Of a DNA stretch of 5,315 nucleotides, positions 1 through 4,031 are shown in pieces. The position numbers and the translations under genes are program-made. This stretch comes from Patescibacteria group bacterium. Its GTDB lineage: Bacteria; Patescibacteriota; Minisyncoccia; Portnoybacterales; GWB1-42-6. Below the pieces are notes generated by a model. That model was not told where the DNA came from. It saw nothing but the letters and a program-made list of their open reading frames with translations, and ran no database searches. Where the stretch lies: NCBI GenBank assembly GCA_018818145.1, contig JAHIST010000092.1, forward strand, positions 1 to 5,315, written 5' to 3'. The number at the start of each line of letters is the position of its first letter. Position 1 is the stretch's first letter.

Positions 1-35
1 CATATTTTTGTTCTGATTAAGCTATTTCTACCAAT

Positions 36-62
36 AAAAAACCCCCTCATTTGGGGATTTTT
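36..62. terminator. Hairpin with A-tract and T-tract, bidirectional terminator-like
   Basis: A run of six A (36-41) is followed by CCCC (42-45), a short loop, GGGG (53-56), a single unpaired A at 57 and five T (58-62). The GC core plus flanking A and T tracts gives a rho-independent terminator shape on both strands. On the plus strand it could end a gene lying left of the window. On the minus strand it lies just downstream of the promoter at 64-92, so it could act as an attenuator in a leader. The sequence alone does not decide between these. Confidence 0.6.
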
Positions 63-63
63 G

Positions 64-92
64 AGTATATCATAGCCAAGCTGTCAAGTCAA
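64..92 (-). promoter_or_regulatory. Leftward sigma70-type promoter with extended -10
   Basis: Read on the minus strand, TTGACT (92 to 87) is followed by a 17-base spacer and TATACT (69 to 64). Each hexamer matches the sigma70 consensus at 5 of 6 positions. The bases just before the -10 are TGA, giving the extended form TGATATACT, identical to the one before the kinase gene at 716-724. Predicted transcription starts near 57 and runs left, straight into the hairpin at 36-62. A minus-strand ATG lies at 3 to 1, so the served gene probably begins at the window edge. Confidence 0.6.
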
Positions 93-145
93 GATTTGCG
101 GTTTTCTTTCCGACAAGGCCAAAAGACTAAACAGATGAATCCGGC

Positions 146-174
146 TTGAAAAAAAATGGTTTTTGGATTAGAGT
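146..174 (+). promoter_or_regulatory. Weak candidate promoter for the tRNA-Pro transcript
   Basis: TTGAAA (146-151, 5 of 6 to consensus), a 17-base spacer and TAGAGT (169-174, 4 of 6) would start a transcript near 181, about 95 bases before tRNA-Pro. There is no extended -10. No better candidate is visible between the leftward promoter and the tRNA, but the -10 is poor, so this is tentative. Confidence 0.3.
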
Positions 175-208
175 AAGGGTGTTCTAACGGGCCGTCGTAT
201 ACCGGTAG

Positions 209-244
209 CCCCGAACGAGTCCCGCTTTGCGGGACCATTCGGGG
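209..244. repeat. Two-tier palindrome with GTCCCGC-TTT-GCGGGAC core
   Basis: The core at 219-235 is a perfect 7-bp stem, GTCCCGC with GCGGGAC, around a TTT loop. An outer 7-bp stem pairs CCCCGAA (209-215) with TTCGGGG (238-244), separated from the core by small unpaired patches. This is one of three copies of the core in the window (others at 499-515 and 4032-4048). The core here is the exact reverse complement of the one at 499-515. It resembles a dispersed REP-like element. There is no T-tract, so it is not a standard terminator. Confidence 0.75.
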
Positions 245-263
245 TAAATACATATGCTGCTTG

Positions 264-364
264 CCCCGTTAAATAACGGAGAATTGTGTAACGGCCAGCA
301 CGCGTGCTTTGGGAGCACGTAGTCCGGGTTCGAATCCCGGTTCTCCGACAAAAATTTAACGGGG
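264..364. repeat. Perfect 11-bp inverted repeat bracketing tRNA-Pro
   Basis: CCCCGTTAAAT at 264-274 is perfectly complementary to ATTTAACGGGG at 354-364. The arms end 2 bases before the tRNA acceptor stem and begin 6 bases after the discriminator base, so in the precursor RNA they can form an extra stem below the acceptor stem. The same word recurs nearby as TAACGGG (185-191), CCCCGTTA (390-397) and TAACGGGG (414-421), so several alternative pairings exist. Confidence 0.75.
277..348 (+). tRNA. tRNA-Pro (anticodon UGG)
   Basis: A full cloverleaf can be drawn. The acceptor stem is CGGAGAA (277-283) with TTCTCCG (341-347). The D stem is GTG (286-288) with CAC (299-301). The anticodon stem is CGTGC (303-307) with GCACG (315-319), around loop TTTGGGA. 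The T arm is CCGGG-TTCGAAT-CCCGG, ending at 340. The anticodon is TGG at 310-312, followed by the G37 typical of proline tRNAs, and the discriminator base is A348. The bases after it are CAA, so CCA is not encoded and must be added by a nucleotidyltransferase. The gene decodes CCN proline codons and sits about 170 bases upstream of tRNA-Gly on the same strand. Confidence 0.95.
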
Positions 365-433
365 TGAAGGAGCAGGCAGACTGGGCCTGCCCCGTTAGAT
401 GGAACCCAGTATCTAACGGGGTGAAATTCCCAG
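357..433 (+). other. Candidate structured RNA spacer: two stacked hairpins with complementary loops
   Basis: Hairpin 1 pairs GCAGGC (372-377) with GCCTGC (385-390) around a 7-base loop. Hairpin 2 starts at the next base and pairs 391-400 with 411-420 as a perfect 10-bp stem around a 10-base loop. The loop of hairpin 1 contains ACTGG (380-384), and the loop of hairpin 2 contains its exact complement CCAGT (406-410), so a kissing-loop contact is possible. A second CCCAG at 429-433 offers a competing partner for CTGGG (381-385). A direct repeat TAACGGGGTGAA bounds the unit at 357-368 and 414-425. It lies between two tRNA genes, so it would be transcribed with them. No known RNA family is recognised, and it may simply be a palindromic repeat element. 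Confidence 0.5.
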
Positions 434-480
434 CGGCCCGACCAAGTTACAATTAATTAATTTCTCGCTTACGTGATTTA

Positions 481-524
481 GCGGGCTTGCCCGCCGAAGT
501 CCCGCAAAGCGGGACGTAGGCGGG
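481..524. repeat. Compound palindrome abutting and overlapping tRNA-Gly
   Basis: GCGGGC (481-486) and GCCCGC (489-494) form a tight hairpin. Overlapping it, CCCGCC (490-495) pairs with GGCGGG (519-524) around an inner stem of GTCCCGC (499-505) and GCGGGAC (509-515) with an AAA loop. The right outer arm includes the first five bases of the tRNA-Gly acceptor stem (520-524). This is the second copy of the GTCCCGC palindrome, in the opposite orientation to the copy at 219-235. Confidence 0.75.
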
Positions 525-593
525 TATCGTATAGTGGCAATACCTCAGCTTTCCAAGCTGAAGCGGGGAGTTCGATTCTCCCTACCCGCTCCA
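520..593 (+). tRNA. tRNA-Gly (anticodon UCC), CCA encoded
   Basis: The acceptor stem is GCGGGTA (520-526) with TACCCGC (583-589). The D stem is GTAT (529-532) with ATAC (540-543), and its loop holds the conserved GG. The anticodon stem is TCAGC (545-549) with GCTGA (557-561), around loop TTTCCAA. The T arm is GGGAG-TTCGATT-CTCCC. The anticodon is TCC at 552-554, which reads GGA/GGG. The discriminator is T590 and CCA follows at 591-593, unlike the neighbouring tRNA-Pro. It is an ordinary glycine tRNA, not the UCA type used by lineages that recode TGA as glycine. Two terminator-like hairpins follow at once. Confidence 0.96.
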
Positions 594-596
594 ATT

Positions 597-624
597 AAAA
601 CAGTCCTATCAACGGGTCTGTTTT
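597..624 (+). terminator. Terminator-like hairpin immediately after tRNA-Gly
   Basis: AAAACAG (597-603) pairs perfectly with CTGTTTT (618-624). Pairing extends by one T-A (596/625) and possibly inward through CC (605-606) with GG (615-616). The descending arm ends in four T, giving a weak A-tract/T-tract terminator just after the CCA end. The stem core is only moderately GC-rich. The stronger hairpin that follows probably does most of the work. Confidence 0.5.
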
Positions 625-662
625 ATCCCCGCGCATTTCTAAGGTGTGGGGATTTAATTTTT
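625..662 (+). terminator. Rho-independent terminator of the tRNA unit
   Basis: ATCCCCGCGC (625-634) pairs with GTGTGGGGAT (644-653) over 10 bp, including two G-U pairs, around a 9-base loop. It is followed by the T-rich stretch TTAATTTTT (654-662). It lies between tRNA-Gly and the kinase promoter, so it should insulate the protein operon from the tRNA transcript. Confidence 0.7.
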
Positions 663-698
663 AATCAACTCAACCGACAAAAAACAACCTGTTGATTA
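662..698. promoter_or_regulatory. 8-bp inverted repeat overlapping the kinase promoter
   Basis: TAATCAAC (662-669) is the perfect reverse complement of GTTGATTA (691-698), with 21 bases between. The right arm overlaps the candidate -35 box at 696-701, the position expected for a dimeric repressor or activator. The left arm shares bases with the tail of the upstream terminator. No regulator is identified, and an 8-bp match in AT-rich DNA could be chance. Confidence 0.3.
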
Positions 699-724
699 TC
701 AAAAATTTGTTTTCATGATATACT
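696..724 (+). promoter_or_regulatory. Promoter of the kinase/regulator/pilus operon, extended -10
   Basis: TTATCA (696-701, 4 of 6 to the -35 consensus), a 17-base spacer and TATACT (719-724, 5 of 6) are preceded by TGA, giving TGATATACT. That 9-mer is identical to the leftward promoter at 64-72. Transcription would start near 731. This excludes the ATG at 715, which lies at the edge of the -10 region, and leaves the ATG at 736 as a nearly leaderless start. Confidence 0.5.
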
Positions 725-735
725 ATAAGAAATAT

Positions 736-1713
736 ATGACGCCAACCGAATCCAAGGGTCTTTTCGCCAAATTAAATCTCTTTCGCGAATGCGCGGAGTA
801 CAACTTGGGGATATGGGAATGCCCCAGTTTTATATTTTTGATTTTGGGCGCGGTTAACGTGCTCGCCATGATCAGCACTTATTTTATCGCCAATCGTTTT
901 ACCGAAGAACCGGAGTTCGTCGCCCTTATTGTTATTATCGTTACCGCCATCTTTTTCATAATTTCCCACACCGTCACCCAGGGATTTGACAAACTGGCCC
1001 AAGCCAACAAAATGAAAACTGAATTTGTCAGCATCGCCTCCCACCAGCTGCGCACCCCTTTGTCGGCAATGCGCTGGACGCTTAACCTGCTGAATGAAAA
1101 ACATCAAACAGACACTCAAGGCCAACAAAACCAGGAACAAACCAACGCCAACTACATTAGCCTGATAAAAGAGAGCAACGAGCGCATGATAGAACTGGTC
1201 AACGACCTGCTGGACGTTTCAAGAATTGAGATGGGCAGAATAATTTTGAATCCCCAGCAAATCAATCTTTATATTTTAATCCAAAAAATTATTGAAAATT
1301 TCTCGCCTCTGGCCCAAGCCAGCAATGTTGAGATAACACTGGAGGCGCCCGAAACTCTGCCCAATATCTACGCCGACGCGGAGAAAGTTTCCCTGGTTAT
1401 CCAAAATCTGATTGATAATGCCATTAAATACATAAAGGGAAGGGGAGCGGTAAAAATTTCCGCCCAAGCCAACGGCGGCTCGGTTAAGGTTTCGGTTAAA
1501 GATACCGGCGTTGGCATTCCCAAAATACAACAAAAACACATTTTCCAAAAATTCTTCCGCTCCGACAACATCATGAAACATCAGACAATCGGCACCGGGC
1601 TTGGCCTCTTTATTGCCAAAGCTGTGATTGAGGACAGCGGAGGAAAAATCTGGTTTGAGTCGGAAGAAAATAAAGGGACAACTTTTTATTTCACGCTGCC
1701 AATTTATAAATAA
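736..1713 (+). CDS. Membrane-bound sensor histidine kinase without an extracellular sensor domain
   Basis: This is a two-component histidine kinase that autophosphorylates on histidine and passes the phosphate to a response regulator, probably the one encoded next. Counting from the ATG at 736 (325 aa), two membrane helices lie at about 30-52 and 61-80, joined by a loop of about 8 residues, so there is almost nothing outside the cell and no HAMP or PAS domain. The H-box FVSIASHQLRTPLSA carries the phosphorylated H103. A glutamine/asparagine-rich stretch (124-139) fills the turn between the dimerisation helices. The ATPase domain has N box N224/N228, G1 box DTGVG (256-260), F box FQKFF (270-274) and G2 box GTGLG (286-290), all intact. 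The frame is also open to an ATG at 715 (332 aa). I chose 736 because the -10 box overlaps 715. Neither start has a Shine-Dalgarno sequence. The signal is unknown; the architecture resembles intramembrane-sensing kinases. Confidence 0.93.
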   Translation: MTPTESKGLFAKLNLFRECAEYNLGIWECPSFIFLILGAVNVLAMISTYFIANRFTEEPEFVALIVIIVTAIFFIISHTVTQGFDKLAQANKMKTEFVSIASHQLRTPLSAMRWTLNLLNEKHQTDTQGQQNQEQTNANYISLIKESNERMIELVNDLLDVSRIEMGRIILNPQQINLYILIQKIIENFSPLAQASNVEITLEAPETLPNIYADAEKVSLVIQNLIDNAIKYIKGRGAVKISAQANGGSVKVSVKDTGVGIPKIQQKHIFQKFFRSDNIMKHQTIGTGLGLFIAKAVIEDSGGKIWFESEENKGTTFYFTLPIYK

Positions 1714-1720
1714 CTTACAA

Positions 1721-1797
1721 ATTTACAGATTCTTTACAGATATACAGATTATCAAGTTTTCATCTGTAAATCTGCATTGATCTGTAAATCTGTAAAT
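1721..1797. repeat. Nested inverted repeats of TTTACAGAT filling the kinase-regulator spacer
   Basis: TTTACAGAT occurs at 1722-1730 and 1733-1741, with a near copy ATACAGAT at 1742-1749. The reverse complement ATCTGTAAA occurs at 1762-1770, 1780-1788 and 1788-1796. These can fold as one long hairpin: ATTTACAGAT (1721-1730) with ATCTGTAAAT (1788-1797), TTACAGAT (1734-1741) with ATCTGTAA (1780-1787), and TACAGAT (1743-1749) with ATCTGTA (1762-1768), about 25 bp in total. It ends five bases before the regulator ATG. No function is known. It may affect mRNA processing or the kinase-to-regulator ratio, or bind a protein as DNA. Confidence 0.8.
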
Positions 1798-1802
1798 AAT
1801 TC

Positions 1803-2177
1803 ATGAAGACTATTCTTATAGTTGAAGACGAACCAACTCTTCAAAAAACTCTCAGTGTCGCCCTGCAACAGGGGGGATACGAAATTAAAAACGCGCTTGA
1901 CGGCGAAGTCGGCCTGGCCTTAGCCAAAGAAATTAAGCCTGATTTAATCTTGCTTGATTTAATCATGCCCAAAATGGACGGCTTTGAAGTTTTGGGCGAG
2001 CTCCAAAAAGAAGAGGGAACAAAAGACATCCCTGTTATTATTCTGACGAACCTTGAAAGCAGCCAAGATATTGAACGGGCGCTGGTTCTGGGAGCCAAGA
2101 CCTATCTGGTAAAAGCCAACTACGACTTAAAAGACGTTATTCAAAAGGTGAAAGAAAATATAGCTACAAAAAATTAA
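1803..2177 (+). CDS. Stand-alone receiver-domain response regulator (CheY-like)
   Basis: This 124-residue protein is a single receiver domain with no DNA-binding or enzymatic output domain. The acidic pair E8/D9, the phosphoacceptor D52 (in LLDLIMPKMDG), the conserved T82 (ILTN) and K104 (LVKA) are all present, so it should accept phosphate on D52 and signal by protein-protein contact, as CheY or PilG/PilH-type proteins do. It follows the histidine kinase by 89 bases and precedes pilB by 66, which suggests that the kinase phosphorylates it and that it acts on pilus function; both links are inferred from gene order. ATG 1803 is the only start, since a TAA in the same frame lies at 1797-1799. 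No Shine-Dalgarno sequence is present. Confidence 0.93.
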   Translation: MKTILIVEDEPTLQKTLSVALQQGGYEIKNALDGEVGLALAKEIKPDLILLDLIMPKMDGFEVLGELQKEEGTKDIPVIILTNLESSQDIERALVLGAKTYLVKANYDLKDVIQKVKENIATKN

Positions 2178-2234
2178 CTACAAATAACTACAAAAATATT
2201 TTTGTAGAAATTCGTAGCTATAAAATTTGTAGTT
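2161..2234. repeat. Inverted CTACAAA repeats between regulator and pilB, with a perfect 20-bp palindrome
   Basis: CTACAAAAATATTTTTGTAG at 2188-2207 is a perfect palindrome. AACTACAAAT (2176-2185), which overlaps the end of the regulator gene, is the exact reverse complement of ATTTGTAGTT (2225-2234) and encloses the palindrome. TAGCTAC (2161-2167), inside the regulator gene, matches GTAGCTA (2214-2220) and can pair only as an alternative, because the arms interleave. The plan of a 10-bp outer stem with an inner hairpin ending just before a start codon parallels the kinase-regulator spacer, but the word is different. Confidence 0.8.
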
Positions 2235-2243
2235 ATTCGTTGT

Positions 2244-3992
2244 ATGCAGGTTGACCCGTCGCAACTTAAAGCTTTTCTGCTTGACAGTAATTTAGTCAAC
2301 AAAAAACAGCTGGAAAAAGCAGAAAAGGACTCTTCTAAAACAAAACAGAAATTAGACGAGTTTTTGGTTAACACCGGCCTGATTAAACAGGAAGAGCTGA
2401 CAAAGCTCAAGGCCTATATTTTGGGCATTCCTTTTGTTAATCTGGAAGAAGAAAAAATTTCTCCGGAAATTTTGCAAATTATTCCGGAACCCATCGCCCG
2501 CAAACAAAATATTGTCGCTTTCAGAAAAACCGGACGGAATCTGGAAGTGGCGATGCTTGACCCCGACGATCTGCAGACAATTGAGTTCATCAAGAAAAAA
2601 GCCAATTTAAAAATTCTTCCCCGCCTGACTTCAGTGGCGTCAATTAAAAATGTCCTGCGACAATATCAAAAGAGCTTAAAAGCCGAGTTTGGCGACATTA
2701 TTGAAAGAGAAACCAAAATAATGCCGGTCATCACCGAGGGGGAAGAGGAAACGACCAAAGAAGACCTGGAAAAGGCGGCCCAGGACCTGCCGGTTATCAA
2801 AATAGTTGATACCCTGCTCAAGCACGCGATTTTGCAAAAAGCTTCCGACATCCATATTGAGCCCATGGAAAAAGAGATGATTGTCCGCTACCGGATTGAC
2901 GGCCTGCTGCATGAAGCCATGACTCTGCCCAAGCAAGTCGCCACCGGAATTGTTGCCAGAATCAAAGTGCTGGCTAATATGAAACTTGACGAGCACCGCC
3001 TGCCGCAGGACGGCCGCTTCAAGGTTGAAACGGAAGAATACAAAATTTCTTTCCGCGTCTCAATTCTGCCGGTTTATGACGGCGAAAAAATAGTTATGCG
3101 ACTCCTCCCTGAAGGTTCAAAAGGCTTTACGCTGGAAGCTTTGGGTTTTTGGGGCAGAAATCTGGAAATCACACACCACCAGATCCAAAAACCAACCGGC
3201 TTGATTTTGGTCACCGGCCCCACCGGCTGCGGCAAAACCACTACTCTTTACACTATAATGGATATTTTAAATACGCCGGAGGTTAATATTTCCACGGTGG
3301 AAGACCCGATTGAATACCGCATGCCCCGCATCAACCAAACGCAAGTCAATCCAAAAATCGGCCTGACCTTCGCCAACGGCCTGCGCTCTCTCCTGCGCCA
3401 GGACCCCGACATCCTGATGGTCGGTGAAATCAGAGACGACGAAACCGCCGGACTGGCGATTAACGCCGCCCTTACCGGCCATTTAGTGCTCTCCACCCTC
3501 CACACCAATTCCGCCGCCGGCTCGCTGCCGCGCTTAATTGATATGGGCGCGGAGCCATTTTTAATCGCCTCCACCGTTGTTGGTATTGAAGCTCAAAGGC
3601 TGGTCCGCCGGCTTTACGAAACCAAAGAAAAATACCGCTTGAGCAAAAATGAAGTTGAAAATATCGGAAAAGAAATAAATGTTGACCGGCTGCTGGACGC
3701 CCTTCGCCAGGAAAAAATTATAAAAGGAGGCGAAAAGCTGCAGGACATTGATTTTTACCGGCCAAAACCCTCGCCCGACTGCCCAGACGGCTACAAAGAC
3801 AGAATTGGCATCCATGAGGTGCTGGAAATAACCGAAACCATCAAAGTTATGATAAACAAACGGGCGACTTCCGACGAAATAGACAAACAGGCGCGCTCGG
3901 AAGGCATGCTGACCATGCTGGAGGACGGCTTTGTTAAAGCCGCCCGGGGCTTAACTTCAATTGAGGAAGTCTTGAGAGTCACACAGGAATAG
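2244..3992 (+). CDS. pilB: Type IV pilus assembly ATPase PilB (GspE/PulE family)
   Basis: This is the hexameric cytoplasmic ATPase that powers pilus extension, working on the membrane platform protein PilC encoded downstream. At 582 aa it has the usual PilB length. A T2SSE_N/MshEN-type region covers about 1-140 (LVNTGLIKQEEL, GIPFVNL). The charged segment 140-175 is a linker. The ATPase domain begins near 185 with SDIHIEP at 201-207. Walker A is GPTGCGKT (325-332, K331). The Asp box is VEDPIE (352-357). Walker B is DILMVGEIRD (389-398, E395). The His box is TGHLVLSTLHTN (411-422, H413 and H420). These are all intact, and residues 200-420 identify the family securely. The usual CxxC...CxxC zinc motif is degenerate: the first pair is replaced by Y458 and K461, and only C513 remains of the second. 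ATG 2244 is the only ATG, GTG or TTG after the TAG at 2205-2207, and it lacks a Shine-Dalgarno sequence. The absence of a retraction-specific PilT layout favours PilB. Confidence 0.95.
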   Translation: MQVDPSQLKAFLLDSNLVNKKQLEKAEKDSSKTKQKLDEFLVNTGLIKQEELTKLKAYILGIPFVNLEEEKISPEILQIIPEPIARKQNIVAFRKTGRNLEVAMLDPDDLQTIEFIKKKANLKILPRLTSVASIKNVLRQYQKSLKAEFGDIIERETKIMPVITEGEEETTKEDLEKAAQDLPVIKIVDTLLKHAILQKASDIHIEPMEKEMIVRYRIDGLLHEAMTLPKQVATGIVARIKVLANMKLDEHRLPQDGRFKVETEEYKISFRVSILPVYDGEKIVMRLLPEGSKGFTLEALGFWGRNLEITHHQIQKPTGLILVTGPTGCGKTTTLYTIMDILNTPEVNISTVEDPIEYRMPRINQTQVNPKIGLTFANGLRSLLRQDPDILMVGEIRDDETAGLAINAALTGHLVLSTLHTNSAAGSLPRLIDMGAEPFLIASTVVGIEAQRLVRRLYETKEKYRLSKNEVENIGKEINVDRLLDALRQEKIIKGGEKLQDIDFYRPKPSPDCPDGYKDRIGIHEVLEITETIKVMINKRATSDEIDKQARSEGMLTMLEDGFVKAARGLTSIEEVLRVTQE

Positions 3993-3996
3993 CGCT

Positions 3997-4028
3997 AAAT
4001 TTCTAATTCCTAATGACTAATTTCTAAT
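3997..4028. repeat. Left copy of AATTTCTAAT repeat flanking the AT-rich insert
   Basis: AAATTTCTAATTCCTAAT (3997-4014) matches the reverse complement of 4835-4852 at 17 of 18 positions. A further CTAATTTCTAAT (4017-4028) is the perfect reverse complement of 4835-4846. The repeat begins 4 bases after the pilB stop codon, and its partner ends 5 bases before the pilC start, so the pair encloses the membrane-protein gene as terminal inverted repeats would. No target-site duplication or transposase is visible. Confidence 0.6.
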
Positions 4029-4031
4029 CCG

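Noticed and set aside
411..440. GGGGTGAAATTCCC motif resembling part of an FMN riboswitch (RFN element)
   Set aside because: Only the GGGTGAAATTCCC hairpin matches. The preceding GGGCA block and the second half of the element are missing, no riboflavin gene follows, and GGGGTGAA belongs to a local repeat.
520..593. Recoded TGA=Gly lineage (Gracilibacteria/SR1 type)
   Set aside because: The glycine tRNA has anticodon UCC, and none of the coding regions contains an in-frame TGA.
772..1140. Long minus-strand open frames opposite the kinase and pilB (for example 772-1140, 2676-2996, 3248-3574)
   Set aside because: They lie wholly antisense to genes with complete conserved motifs and have no recognisable domains, so they are shadows of coding-strand codon bias.
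1721..1797. CRISPR array in the repeated spacer words
   Set aside because: Units are 7-10 bases, in both orientations and without regular spacers. No cas gene is present.
2219..2224. TATAAA as the -10 of a separate pilB promoter
   Set aside because: No -35 box lies at suitable spacing and there is no TG extension. The hexamer is part of the local inverted-repeat spacer.
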